Both the position numbers and the translations under genes were made by a program. Below, piece after piece: positions 1 through 9,034 of a stretch of 64,000 bases of DNA (positions are counted from its first letter, which is position 1; every line of letters starts with the position of its first letter). This DNA comes from Bacteroidales bacterium (GTDB lineage: Bacteria > Bacteroidota > Bacteroidia > Bacteroidales > UBA932), in NCBI GenBank assembly GCA_016287075.1, contig JAEEVC010000014.1, positions 1 through 64,000 on the forward strand. The letters run 5' to 3'. The notes beneath the pieces are model-generated. The model searched no databases, was not told where the DNA came from, and worked only from the letters and a program-made list of their open reading frames with translations.

Positions 1-87
1 CTTAATATCCGCCGCCACCCTCCGTCTGCCGACTCTTTGTCCCCAGCCGTGGCAGGTAAACACCGGCAAATCAAGTGATAAAGCATG

Positions 88-119
88 AGAGCCCCACCTC
101 TTTTTAGGGGGCTCTTTGT
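88..119 (+). terminator. Rho-independent terminator of a gene upstream of the window
   Basis: AGAGCCCC and GGGGCTCT form a perfect 8-bp stem around a T-rich loop and are followed by a short T-rich stretch. It probably ends a transcript that enters from the left edge. No coding region can be recognised in bases 1-87. Confidence 0.6.
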
Positions 120-252
120 GGGAAACAGCTGATAACAAGACGCTTATCCGCCACGGCCAATTCTGGCCAGTCCTGTTTGAAAGGGATGTCGGGTCGTCCG
201 GTGGCGTAGGGACAGGGAGCCGGAGGAATTTCTTCTGACTCCGGTGCCCTGT

Positions 253-600
253 CCGGGAGCAAAACAGGATGGCCCTGCCTGAAGCAGTCCTGAAACAATG
301 CTTGGTAACCAGTCGAAACCTGTTCTGTCGCAATTACTTCTTGTCCCTACCGTGACTCCTCCCGGAGCAAAACAGGACGGCCCTGCTGAAGCAGTCCTGA
401 AACAATGCTTGGTAACCAGTCGAAACCTATTCTGCTGCAATTACTTCTTGTCCCTACCGTAACTTGTCCCGGAGCAAAACCGGGCTGCTCTGCTGAACCC
501 TAACTCCTGACCCTGACCCTAACCCCGTAAACCGGGCGGCGCTGCCGAAGGCTATCCGTGGAGCAAACCTGGCTGTCCCTGCCGAACCTCTGCCTTATCG
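253..600. repeat. Degenerate tandem repeat array, ~108-bp unit
   Basis: Two nearly identical units begin at the GGAGC of 256 and 364 (period 108). Both contain a block about GGAGCAAAACAGGA, then CAATGCTTGGTAACCAGTCG, then CAATTACTTCTTGTCCCTAC. A third, decayed start (GGAGCAAAACCGGG, 471) and a fourth (GGAGCAAACCTGG, 560) follow, with a small CCCTAA/CCCTGA hexamer run near 498-530. The stretch 1-683 holds no credible gene: the ORFs called across it on the minus strand are low complexity and merely mirror the DNA repeat (the 98-aa ORF contains the same ~24-residue peptide twice). Function is unknown; this may be a genome-wide interspersed repeat. Confidence 0.8.
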
Positions 601-683
601 CAAAACTGTCCGGCCCGGCCGAGACTTGTCTTCGAAGCGAAAAATGTGTAAATTCGCAGAAATGAATCTATCAGATGCATACC

Positions 684-1295
684 ATGAATAAGTTTCTTTC
701 CCTTTTGATTGCAGGCGTCCTGCCGCTGCTTGTGGCGGGATGTGCCGGGAAGGCACCCGCGGGCCCTTCTCTTGATGATGTGTTCGCTTCCAGGAGGAGC
801 ATCCGGGCCTATGATGCCGGAAAGACCGTTACGGAGGCGCAGGTCCGCGAGTTGATGGCGGCGGTGCAGAATGCCCCTTCGTGGGCCAACCAGCAGCCCA
901 GCAAGTACTATGTCGCCCTCAGCGCGGAGAAGCGGGCTGCCGTGCTGGAAATGATCGGCGGCAACAAGGAGCGCGTCGCCGAGGCTTCCGCTTTCCTCGT
1001 CTCGACCTTTGAGACGGGTAAATCCGGCTTTTTCCGCGGCCAGCAGACCAATGAGATCGGAGACGGTTGGGGCGCCTATGACAACGGCCTCAGCAACGCC
1101 TATCTGGTCCTGAAGGCCCGTGCAATGGGGATGGATACCCTGATCATGGGCATGCGGGATTCGGAGGCCCTCCGTGCATTGTTCTCCATCCCGGAGGAAG
1201 AGACCGTCATGGCGGTCATTGCCCTGGGATACCGGGCGCAGGAGCCGAAGGAGCCGGTTCACAGGCCTTTGGACGAGGTGGTCAAGTTCTTCTGA
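684..1295 (+). CDS. Exported nitroreductase-family lipoprotein
   Basis: The N terminus is a lipoprotein signal ending in the lipobox LVAGC (Cys ~20). It is followed by a nitroreductase-fold domain beginning SRRSIRAYD and AVQNAPSWANQQP, which are typical FMN/phosphate-binding segments of the NAD(P)H-dependent nitroreductase family, with the family's usual ~190-residue size. Members normally reduce nitroaromatics or quinones with FMN, most often in the cytosol, so an envelope-anchored copy is unusual. ATG 684 gives a compact signal peptide; ATG 675 is the alternative start and adds only MHT. A weak -7-like element (TAAATTCG) sits at 649. The next gene begins 7 nt after the stop, so the two are probably co-transcribed. 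Substrate unknown. Confidence 0.85.
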   Translation: MNKFLSLLIAGVLPLLVAGCAGKAPAGPSLDDVFASRRSIRAYDAGKTVTEAQVRELMAAVQNAPSWANQQPSKYYVALSAEKRAAVLEMIGGNKERVAEASAFLVSTFETGKSGFFRGQQTNEIGDGWGAYDNGLSNAYLVLKARAMGMDTLIMGMRDSEALRALFSIPEEETVMAVIALGYRAQEPKEPVHRPLDEVVKFF

Positions 1296-1302
1296 TCCCG
1301 AT

Positions 1303-3177
1303 ATGGAAGGAACGCTGGCAAGGCGCCTGGCACCTGTGATCCTAGCCCTCCTCCTGTCTTGCGGGGGAGTGAAGGCCCATGTTGCAATTCCGCGGGAGTC
1401 TGTACCCCCATTGACGGACACATGGCTGAATGACCATTACGGCAAGCAGGATGCATATATCAAGATGCGGGACGGCGTGCGGCTCCATACCGCCGTCTAT
1501 GCCCCTTCAGACTCGCTGCGGCATCCGGTCATCATGATCCGGACCCCCTATGGCGTCGGATCTACCGGAGAGAAACTCCCCGGAAGCCTGCGGACCTGGA
1601 TGCGGATGTTTGCCCTGAACCGCTATATCATCGTGTTTCAGAGTGTCCGCGGAACATTCCTCAGTGAAGGGACTTACGAGAACATCCGTCCGATGAAACC
1701 GGAGGGTGCCCATTGGCTGGAAACCGACGAGGCGACGGACACCTTCGACACGGTCGAATGGCTGCTGTCGAACACCCGCACAAACGGGGCAGTCGGCGTC
1801 AAGGGCGTGTCCTATCCCGGGTTCTATGCGATGCTCGCGGGTCTTTGCGGGCATCCGGCCATCAAGGCCGTCTCGCCGCAGGCCCCTGTGACGAATTGGT
1901 GGCGCGGGGATGATTTCCACCACAACGGCGTCTGGATGCTGGACATGTACACCTTTGCCGCCTCCTTCTTCCGCGTCCGGCAGGGACCATCCGAGAAGGG
2001 GCCTGAATCCCTTGTGAAGATTGACCGCGATATCTATAGCTATTACAGGCAATTCCCTGATTTCCAGTCGTTGACGGCGAATTTCGGCGAGCGGATCCCC
2101 TTCTGGGAAGAGATGATGCAGCATCCTGATTACGACGACTGGTGGGCGGAACGGAACGTGGCGGACCGGCTGTATGGCGTCAAGCCCGCCGTCCTGGTGG
2201 TCGGTGGAAACTATGATGCGGAAGACTGCTACGGGGCAATCGAGACCTATGCCGCCCTCCGGCGCCAGTCTCCGGAAACCGATGCCTTTTTCGTCTATGG
2301 CCCCTGGTCCCACGGCGGCTGGCGCGATTCGAAATACACGGGACTCGGAGACAGCCGGTTTGGGTATGGCTCGACAGACTATTTTGTGGAAGAAATTGAG
2401 TATCCGTTCTTTGCCTACTATCTGGAAGGGAAGGGGACCAAGCCCATCCGTGTCCATGTCCTGCCATCGAGGGCCATGGAAGAGGGCGCCCGCCATGATA
2501 CGCGTCCGGACTGGCGCACCTACGACGACTGGCCTGTCTCCGGTCTGGAGGAATGGCGTTACCACCTCGACGGAAAGGTTCTCCTGGGACCGTCCGGCGC
2601 TCCGAAGAAACGGCGCTCCCGGAGTTATGTTTCGGATCCGGAGAATCCCGTCCCGTATATGGAGAAGCTGACAAACGGCCGCAGCAAGAACTATATGGCT
2701 GCAGACCAGCGCTTTGCCGAGGCGAGAAAGGATGTCCTGACCTATCGGGACAACCCCTTGCGGGCGGATTTGCTCGCGGAGGGACCGGTCCGTGTCCACC
2801 TGGAGGTAAGCCTTTCGACGACCGATGCGGATTTCATCGTCAAACTCATCGACGAACGGCCGGACGGCTACCAGATGCTCGTCCGGGGTGATGTCTTCCG
2901 CGCCCGTTACCGCAACAGTCTGCGCAATCCGGAGCCGGTGAAACCGGGAAAGAAGACCCCTGTCGAATTCACGCTCAACGACATCGCCCATCTCTTCCAG
3001 AAAGGCCACCGCATCGTGGTCCAGGTCCAGTCGTCCTGGTATCCGCTCATGGCGGTCTCCCCGCAGTTCTTCCAGGAGAATCCCTATACCGTGCCGGCTG
3101 CCGACTACCGGACCTGCCGGGTCACGGTCTGGAACGACTCCTGGATCTCCCTCCCTGTTGCGGCTGTCGGGGAATAA
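1303..3177 (+). CDS. CocE/NonD-type alpha/beta hydrolase (peptidase S15 family), exported
   Basis: A 624-aa protein with an X-Pro dipeptidyl-peptidase (S15) catalytic domain and a C-terminal jelly-roll PepX_C-like domain. The nucleophile elbow is GVSYPG (Ser ~170), followed by the acid in GGNYDAED (~303) and the base in YGPWSHGGW (~336). The C-terminal region (FILP-like beta strands, VQVQSSWYPLMAVSPQF) matches family hydrolases acting on acyl or peptidyl esters and amides. The start was moved from the ORF track (1174) to ATG 1303, because this gives a signal sequence (LAPVILALLLSCGG, possible lipobox LLSC) and avoids overlap with the upstream lipoprotein gene. Natural substrate cannot be inferred from sequence. 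Confidence 0.88.
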   Translation: MEGTLARRLAPVILALLLSCGGVKAHVAIPRESVPPLTDTWLNDHYGKQDAYIKMRDGVRLHTAVYAPSDSLRHPVIMIRTPYGVGSTGEKLPGSLRTWMRMFALNRYIIVFQSVRGTFLSEGTYENIRPMKPEGAHWLETDEATDTFDTVEWLLSNTRTNGAVGVKGVSYPGFYAMLAGLCGHPAIKAVSPQAPVTNWWRGDDFHHNGVWMLDMYTFAASFFRVRQGPSEKGPESLVKIDRDIYSYYRQFPDFQSLTANFGERIPFWEEMMQHPDYDDWWAERNVADRLYGVKPAVLVVGGNYDAEDCYGAIETYAALRRQSPETDAFFVYGPWSHGGWRDSKYTGLGDSRFGYGSTDYFVEEIEYPFFAYYLEGKGTKPIRVHVLPSRAMEEGARHDTRPDWRTYDDWPVSGLEEWRYHLDGKVLLGPSGAPKKRRSRSYVSDPENPVPYMEKLTNGRSKNYMAADQRFAEARKDVLTYRDNPLRADLLAEGPVRVHLEVSLSTTDADFIVKLIDERPDGYQMLVRGDVFRARYRNSLRNPEPVKPGKKTPVEFTLNDIAHLFQKGHRIVVQVQSSWYPLMAVSPQFFQENPYTVPAADYRTCRVTVWNDSWISLPVAAVGE

Positions 3178-3188
3178 TCGTACATTTG
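3157..3188 (+). promoter_or_regulatory. Promoter of the alpha-galactosidase gene
   Basis: The -7 element TACATTTG (3181-3188) is preceded at 20 nt by GTTG (3157-3160) as the -33 element. It lies across the end of the S15 hydrolase gene. Transcription should start near 3195, which is downstream of ATG 3190, so translation from 3190 is unlikely. Confidence 0.65.
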
Positions 3189-3207
3189 TATGAAATACCA
3201 CCTGAAT

Positions 3208-5454
3208 ATGAAAAGAATAACACTGATCCTCGCATCGCTCCTCGCGCTGGCCATCCAGCCGGCAGATGCGCGGAAACAACCGAAAACCCAATCCAAAGCG
3301 CACAGCGTCGTGGCTGTCCCGGCCATCGAAAAGACCCTTGTGACGGTCGAAACGGACCACTCCCAGCTCGTTCTCGTCACCGACAGGAAAGGCACCCTCT
3401 ACAATTACCATTATGGTGCGAAACTTTCCGCGCCGGAAGACTTCCTTCGGTACGAGACACGGATCAACGCCGGCTACGGGACCGGGCCGATGGCCTATCC
3501 CACCCAGGGCGGTGCGTATGTGAACGAGCCGGCGCTCGCGGTGAAATATGCCGACAGCTACCGCAATACGGAACTCCGTTACCTCTCCCACACGCAACGC
3601 GCAAAAGGGAATGTCGTAACAACGGAAATCCTTCTGAAAGACTATGTTACGGAGCTTGAAGTCCGCCTGTTCTATGACGCATACCAGAAGGAGGATGTCA
3701 TCCTGGCCCATGCCGAGATCGTCAATGGCGGCAAGCAGCCGGTGACCCTGGTGAACTACGCATCCTCCGCGATGGTCTTCGATGCGGAGAAATACCTTCT
3801 GACCCATATGTACGGCGACTGGGCCGCGGAAATGCAGGTGGACCGGGAACTCCTGACCCATGACATGAAAGTCATCGAGACCAAGCGCGGCACCCAGGCA
3901 ACCCAGTGGAACAACCCTTCCTTCCTCCTGAGCCTCAATACGGAATCCTTCAGCGAGACCGAGGGCGAGGTCATCGCCGGTTCCCTCGCCTGGAGCGGCA
4001 ATTTCCGCCTGAGTTTCGAGCAGGACGTCACCCACCGGCTGACCGTCCTCGCCGGGATCAACCCCTTCTCCTCCGACTATCCGCTTGCGGCGGGGGAGAC
4101 CTTCACCACGCCGGAGATGATCTGGACCTGGTCCTGCCGGGGCGCCGGCCAGGCGAGCCGGAACCTCCACGCCTGGGCGCGCAATTACGGCGTCTATGGC
4201 GGAGACAAGGTCAACCCCACGCTGCTGAACAGCTGGGAAGGCGCCTATTTCTCCTTCACGACGAAGACCCTCACGGACATGATCGACGACGCCGCGGCGA
4301 TGGGCCTCGAGATGTTCGTCCTGGATGATGGCTGGTTCGCCACGAAGTACCCCCGCGACAACGACAAGCAGGGCCTCGGCGACTGGGAACTGAATACGTC
4401 CAAACTCCCGGAAGGAATTGATTATGTGGCTTCCTATGCCCATTCCAAGGGACTCAAGTTCGGCATCTGGATCGAGCCGGAAATGGCCAATCCGCGCAGC
4501 CGCCTCGCCGAGGAGCACCCGGACTGGATCGTCCGTGCCCCCGGCCGCGAGATCGTCCAGCGCCGCAACCAGTGGCTCCTTGACCTGACCAATCCGGCGG
4601 TCCAGGATTTCGTCTACGGAGTCTTTGACAATACGATGCAGCTTTCCGGCAAGATCGACTACATCAAGTGGGACTGCAACCGGCATGTGATGAACGTCGG
4701 TTCCGATTTCCTCGGTGCGGAGCAGAGCCGCTTCTATGTGGATTATGTCCAGGGCCTCTACAAGGTCATGCGCCGCGTCCGTGAGAAGTATCCGGACACC
4801 ATCGTCCAATGCTGCTCCTCCGGCGGCAGCCGCGTTGATTACGGCTCCCTGAAGTATTTCAACGAATACTGGGCGAGTGACGATACCGACGCGATGGAGC
4901 GGGTCAGGATCCAGTACGGTACGAGCCTGTATTATCCGGCGGGTACCATCGGTTCCCATGTTTCCGATGTCCCCAACCACCAGACGAAGAACGTGACGCC
5001 GCTGAAGTTCCGCTTCGACATCGCCTGCTCCGGCCGGCTCGGCATGGAACTCCAGCCGAAGAACCTCTCGGCGGAGGAGCGCGCCCTCGCGGACCGTTGC
5101 ATCCGCTCCTACAAACAGTACCGCGACCTCGTCTTCGGCGGCGACCTTTACCGTCTCCTGTCCCCGTACGAGGGCAATTATTACGCCCTGATGTATGTGG
5201 CGCCGGACAAGTCCCGGGCGGTCGTGTTCACCTATTGCACGAATTATCTCAACCGGGCGATCGGTGCCAAGCGGATCAATTTGCAGGGACTGGATCCCGA
5301 CCGTCGGTACAAGGTGACTGAACTGAATGTGGACAAATCCTGCTATTCCGGAAGCGGCCAGGCCTTCTCCGGCGGTTTCCTGATGAACGGCGGGTTCAAT
5401 CCGGTGCTGTTCAAAACCTTCGACAGCGCCGTGTTCCTGCTGGAAGGGGAGTAG
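3208..5454 (+). CDS. GH36 alpha-galactosidase, secreted
   Basis: Cleaves terminal alpha-galactosyl residues from oligosaccharides such as raffinose or melibiose. Full-length (748 aa) GH36 architecture: N-terminal beta-supersandwich, (beta/alpha)8 catalytic domain and C-terminal beta domain. The nucleophile Asp is in KWDCNRH (~residue 489) and the acid/base Asp is in YWASDDTDAME (~555). The substrate-site motifs LDDGWF and GIWIEPEMANP are intact. An N-terminal signal (RITLILASLLALAIQPADA) predicts export. The start at ATG 3208 is preferred over 3190 because the promoter -7 box ends at 3188. The stop codon directly abuts that of the convergent M1 peptidase gene (TAG|CTA). Confidence 0.93.
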   Translation: MKRITLILASLLALAIQPADARKQPKTQSKAHSVVAVPAIEKTLVTVETDHSQLVLVTDRKGTLYNYHYGAKLSAPEDFLRYETRINAGYGTGPMAYPTQGGAYVNEPALAVKYADSYRNTELRYLSHTQRAKGNVVTTEILLKDYVTELEVRLFYDAYQKEDVILAHAEIVNGGKQPVTLVNYASSAMVFDAEKYLLTHMYGDWAAEMQVDRELLTHDMKVIETKRGTQATQWNNPSFLLSLNTESFSETEGEVIAGSLAWSGNFRLSFEQDVTHRLTVLAGINPFSSDYPLAAGETFTTPEMIWTWSCRGAGQASRNLHAWARNYGVYGGDKVNPTLLNSWEGAYFSFTTKTLTDMIDDAAAMGLEMFVLDDGWFATKYPRDNDKQGLGDWELNTSKLPEGIDYVASYAHSKGLKFGIWIEPEMANPRSRLAEEHPDWIVRAPGREIVQRRNQWLLDLTNPAVQDFVYGVFDNTMQLSGKIDYIKWDCNRHVMNVGSDFLGAEQSRFYVDYVQGLYKVMRRVREKYPDTIVQCCSSGGSRVDYGSLKYFNEYWASDDTDAMERVRIQYGTSLYYPAGTIGSHVSDVPNHQTKNVTPLKFRFDIACSGRLGMELQPKNLSAEERALADRCIRSYKQYRDLVFGGDLYRLLSPYEGNYYALMYVAPDKSRAVVFTYCTNYLNRAIGAKRINLQGLDPDRRYKVTELNVDKSCYSGSGQAFSGGFLMNGGFNPVLFKTFDSAVFLLEGE

Positions 5455-7773
5455 CTACCGCAGCAGCCTGTCCGCCGCCTGCAGGACCTTGTTCCGCAGC
5501 AGCGGCGGACAATCCGGATGTGCCGCCAGCCAGGTCTTGACCCGGTTGGCGGCTTCCGGACTGTCATGGCCGGACAGCAGGCAGACGACCCAGTTCTTGG
5601 GGAAGAAGATGTCGCCGGTCCGCTGGATTTCCGGAAGGATGTCCAGGGCCGGAACGATGTACGAGAGCGCCTCCGCCTGCCGGAGCGGATGGTTCAGGAA
5701 GCGGAGGCAATCCTCCGCCCAGGGCTCTGTGTGCCGGTTTTCGGCCCGTAGGAGGGCCTGGAAGACGGAATCGCGCACGGCCTGCTCCGGATGGACGGAG
5801 GGGAAGACGAAGTCGAAACGCGCCTGCCGGTCCGGGTTGTCGATCCGCGTCCGCTGGACGTTCCGGAGCGTTTCCAGGTCCTGCGGCCGCCGGATGGCCA
5901 GTTCAAAGGCCATCATCGTGTAATCCTCTGCCGTAATGACGAGACCCGGATACGGCGCCTGATGCCGCCAGATGGAGAACAGTTCGCCGTCCGTCCCTGC
6001 ATCGGCATGGAAGTGGACCAGTTTCCGGAAGGCGGACAGGCGGATCTGGCCGGGGACGGAAGGGTTGCGGGCCAGGTCATGCAGCAGGGTCTCCGTGCGC
6101 GCCGGCTGTCGGTGCCAGAGGTCGTCGAGGTAGCCGAGGGCGGCCGATGCGATGAGCGGCTCCTTCTCCGTACGGAGCAGGGTATCAAGGCATTCCGTCA
6201 TCCGGTCGGCCGGCACGTTGCCATGGAGCATGTTCTCGTACAGATTGGCGAGCGTAGAGAGACGTTCGTGGGGATTATCCAATTCCAGGACGGCGTGCAG
6301 GGCTTTCTTCACGAGGCCCTCGGACATTTCATAATAGCCGTAGCCCAGGGCCGACAGGTTCGGCAGTTCCGTTCCGGCCGTGTAATGCGGCATGCCGGCC
6401 TCTTCCACCCACCGGTGGCTCCAGGCCTTGAGATCCGCCGCCGTGTGTCGGTCCAGGATATCAATCAGTTCCGGCCAGGTCGCGTTGCGATAGAGATAGG
6501 TCTCCAGATACTCCCGCATCCCGGCCTGGAAGGCCTCCGTCCCCAGCGTGTCGGCGAGCATCCGCATCACCACGGGCGCTTTGTCATAGACGATGTTCCC
6601 ATAGACCAGGCCCGCGTCCTTGAGGTTGTCCAGCCGCTGGCGGACCGGATGGGTCCCGGCGGTCCGGTCCTCGGCATAGGCGGGGATGTTGAAATACTGG
6701 AAGTTCCGGAGGCGGAAGTCGGTCTCCGGAAACAGCGGTTCCGTAATCCTTGCGGCGAAGTAATTGGCAAAGACCTCCTTGGTCCAGACATCGTCGAACC
6801 AGCGCATCGTGACGGCGTCGCCGAACCACAGATGGGCCGTCTCATGGGAGATCAGTTCCGTTCGGTAGAGCCGCTCCGTGTCGGTCGGGGCCTCGCTGAG
6901 GAAGGTGCGGGAGGCGTTGTACAGGATGACGCCAGGGTGCTCCATCCCGCCGAACTGGAAGCCGGGGACCAGCACGCAGTCGTATTTCCCGAAGGGCATC
7001 GGGATCCCGGTGAAATCCTCCATCCAGTCCAGTGCATGGACGATCTGGCGGTGTATTTCAGGCAGTTGGGCCCGTTTCGCCGGATCGGTCTCCCGGTGAT
7101 AGATGGCGATGGGACTGCCGTTCCGGTCGAAGTCGGACCGCTCCCATTTCCCGGCGACGAAGGCGAAGAGATAGGTGCTGACCAGCCCGCTCGGTGAAAA
7201 GCGGACCTGCTTCCGCGTCCCTTCGGTGCGCTCCTCCGCGACCGGTCCGTTCGACACGGCGGTCCAGCCGGCGGGAATGTCCAGTTCCAGCGAGAAACGG
7301 GCCTTCAGGTCCGGCTGGTCGAAACAGGGGAACAGGGTCCTGGCCCGTTCCGGGACAAGCAGCGAGTAGAGAAACCCGTCGTGCCGGTTCAGCGGCGCAT
7401 CATCCGGTGTGAAACGGACCGTCACTTCGTTGGTCCCGCGGCGGAGCGCCCGGGCAGGCAGGAGGATGTGCTCATCCCGCACCTCCGCCTCCAGGATTTC
7501 CCCGTTGACGGTAAGGCCATGGACGGCCTCTGCGCCGGGACGGAAATCGAGCAGCAGGGGACCGCGTCCCTTGAGGTCGAAGGCAAGCGTGGCAGCCCCT
7601 TTGCAGGGCGCATCCAGGGTGTCTGGAATCTCGAAGGAGAGGGCGTAGGAAAGCCCGGAAATGCGTTCTGCACGCGCTTGGGCGAGGGTTTGGCTCACGC
7701 CCGGCTCCCAGTCGGGCGTGAGCGTACAGGCCGTCAGGAGGGCGGCCAGGAGGATGCAGCCGGCTTTCCGCAT
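5455..7773 (-). CDS. M1 family metallo-aminopeptidase lipoprotein
   Basis: Zinc aminopeptidase removing N-terminal residues from peptides. The lipobox LLTAC anchors it to the envelope. Substrate-binding motif GGMEHPG and zinc motif HETAH (~residue 305) followed by the third ligand Glu in WTKEVFANYF are all present. The protein is 772 aa, in the family's normal range, with a C-terminal helical (ERAP1-like) region. It is the second gene of a minus-strand pair, starting 6 nt after the PHP gene stop, so the two are likely one transcript. Its stop abuts the convergent alpha-galactosidase stop with no intergenic base and no terminator. Confidence 0.93.
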   Translation of the reverse strand: MRKAGCILLAALLTACTLTPDWEPGVSQTLAQARAERISGLSYALSFEIPDTLDAPCKGAATLAFDLKGRGPLLLDFRPGAEAVHGLTVNGEILEAEVRDEHILLPARALRRGTNEVTVRFTPDDAPLNRHDGFLYSLLVPERARTLFPCFDQPDLKARFSLELDIPAGWTAVSNGPVAEERTEGTRKQVRFSPSGLVSTYLFAFVAGKWERSDFDRNGSPIAIYHRETDPAKRAQLPEIHRQIVHALDWMEDFTGIPMPFGKYDCVLVPGFQFGGMEHPGVILYNASRTFLSEAPTDTERLYRTELISHETAHLWFGDAVTMRWFDDVWTKEVFANYFAARITEPLFPETDFRLRNFQYFNIPAYAEDRTAGTHPVRQRLDNLKDAGLVYGNIVYDKAPVVMRMLADTLGTEAFQAGMREYLETYLYRNATWPELIDILDRHTAADLKAWSHRWVEEAGMPHYTAGTELPNLSALGYGYYEMSEGLVKKALHAVLELDNPHERLSTLANLYENMLHGNVPADRMTECLDTLLRTEKEPLIASAALGYLDDLWHRQPARTETLLHDLARNPSVPGQIRLSAFRKLVHFHADAGTDGELFSIWRHQAPYPGLVITAEDYTMMAFELAIRRPQDLETLRNVQRTRIDNPDRQARFDFVFPSVHPEQAVRDSVFQALLRAENRHTEPWAEDCLRFLNHPLRQAEALSYIVPALDILPEIQRTGDIFFPKNWVVCLLSGHDSPEAANRVKTWLAAHPDCPPLLRNKVLQAADRLLR

Positions 7774-7779
7774 GGGGGA

Positions 7780-8946
7780 TTATTTTTCGATGTGGAGCAC
7801 CCAGGGGAGCTTCACATCCGCATCGGTGAAGAAGTTGTCGACCGTGTAGTGGAGGTCGAAGACATCGCTGTCGAGCGGCTCGCTCTTGTTGAGGCGGTAG
7901 AGGGTCAGGGTCTGGTGCTCGAACGGATGGAGGGTGACATGGCGGGAAATCTGCCACTGCTCGCTGCCGGGGGCCTTGTCGAGGATGACCGGGATGGAGC
8001 TGCAGTTGTACACCTCGATGGTGAGCTTCGTCTTGGTCTTGGTGACCTTTTTCACTACGATACAGGCATCGAGAAGCGGGGTCAGGAGCTCGGCGGCGCC
8101 ATAGACTTTCCCTTCTGCAAAGACGGCGGTACGCTGATTGTCAAGCGCTTCCCGCACGCCTCCCAGCGTACGCTCCTTCGCGAAGATCAGGGTGGCGGGG
8201 CGCAGTTCGCCGGCGAGGAAATCGATGTCCATGAACATCGGGTGGTGGCTGTCCGTGCCGCTCATCAGGGTGAGGCCGTTTTCGACGGCCCAGTGGTGGC
8301 CTTCCTTGCAGTAGCCGTCCCACCAGTTGTAGATTTCCACGCCGTTGATGATGCCTTCCTTCCGGTACTGTTCATGCTCGGGATAGATCACGGTCTTGTC
8401 CGGGGCCTGGCGGCACCAGTTCGGGTGGTTCCAGGTCACGAAGGCACCCTGGTTCCGGGCCACCCGCACGGCGGCGTCGGCGCCCTCCGGCTGCCGGTTC
8501 TTGCCCGCGGCGTCCATCGCTGCGCCGACGGGGTTGTTGTCGTTGACGAACAGGACGTTCATGTGCCCGGGAGGCATGATCTGGCTGGTGATTTCACCGC
8601 CGTGGACAACGAGGATGCCCTTGTCCCGGGCGTATTTCTCCATCATCCTGAAGGAGGTGTTCCGGTCCACCTTTTCCGGGTTGAAGGTGCCGTCGAGGGT
8701 ATATTTCTGGAGCCGGGCGTCCACATGGTCCGTGATGCAGAGGACGTCGATCCCTTCCCACACGCACTCGTCGATGCGGGTGGTCGGCCAGACGGTGCCG
8801 TCGGAAAAGGTCGTGTGGATGTGCATGTCGCCCTTGAGGGTGACGAATCCCGGGATGTCCGGGACGGTCATTTCGTGGCGCACCTGTGCGCTGAGGGCCG
8901 TCGCGGCAAGGAGAAGCGCGGCGGCGAGGGAAAGGATCCTTTTCAT
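7780..8946 (-). CDS. PHP-domain phosphoesterase (Sb-PDE-like), exported
   Basis: An N-terminal signal peptide (RILSLAAALLLAATALSA) precedes a PHP metallophosphoesterase domain with the metal motifs DMHIHTTFSDG and CITDHVD, plus later His/Asp ligands (HGGEI, WNHPN, GTDSHHP). The family hydrolyses phosphomonoesters or diesters with a di- or trinuclear metal centre. The C-terminal ~100 residues form a beta-rich extension. The closest family I recall is the Bacteroidetes Sb-PDE-type phosphodiesterase group; substrate unproven. ATG 8946 gives a clean signal peptide; ATG 8961 adds MAQND and would be nearly leaderless, since a weak -7 box (TAAATTCG on minus, 8976-8969) lies just upstream. Confidence 0.85.
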   Translation of the reverse strand: MKRILSLAAALLLAATALSAQVRHEMTVPDIPGFVTLKGDMHIHTTFSDGTVWPTTRIDECVWEGIDVLCITDHVDARLQKYTLDGTFNPEKVDRNTSFRMMEKYARDKGILVVHGGEITSQIMPPGHMNVLFVNDNNPVGAAMDAAGKNRQPEGADAAVRVARNQGAFVTWNHPNWCRQAPDKTVIYPEHEQYRKEGIINGVEIYNWWDGYCKEGHHWAVENGLTLMSGTDSHHPMFMDIDFLAGELRPATLIFAKERTLGGVREALDNQRTAVFAEGKVYGAAELLTPLLDACIVVKKVTKTKTKLTIEVYNCSSIPVILDKAPGSEQWQISRHVTLHPFEHQTLTLYRLNKSEPLDSDVFDLHYTVDNFFTDADVKLPWVLHIEK

Positions 8947-9034
8947 GTCGTTCTGTGCCATTTTCCCGCGAATTTACGCGTTTTCGCCGAAAACTGCAAC
9001 AGGAACCTGTGCCCTTTTCCGGACGTGCCGCCGG

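Noticed and set aside
253-600. Repeat array as a CRISPR
   Set aside because: Units of ~108 bp differ in length and decay; there are no short identical repeats with unique equal-length spacers and no cas genes.
552-1421. 289-aa minus-strand ORF near the window start
   Set aside because: Antisense to the nitroreductase-like gene and partly made from the repeat array.
1507-4980. 1157-aa minus-strand ORF
   Set aside because: Antisense to the S15 hydrolase and GH36 genes, without recognisable domains; long shadow ORFs are expected in GC-rich DNA with biased codon use. The same applies to 41476-42882, 42913-44397 and 44645-47260 on minus.
5791-7197. 468-aa plus-strand ORF
   Set aside because: Antisense to the M1 aminopeptidase, with no domain, signal or promoter.
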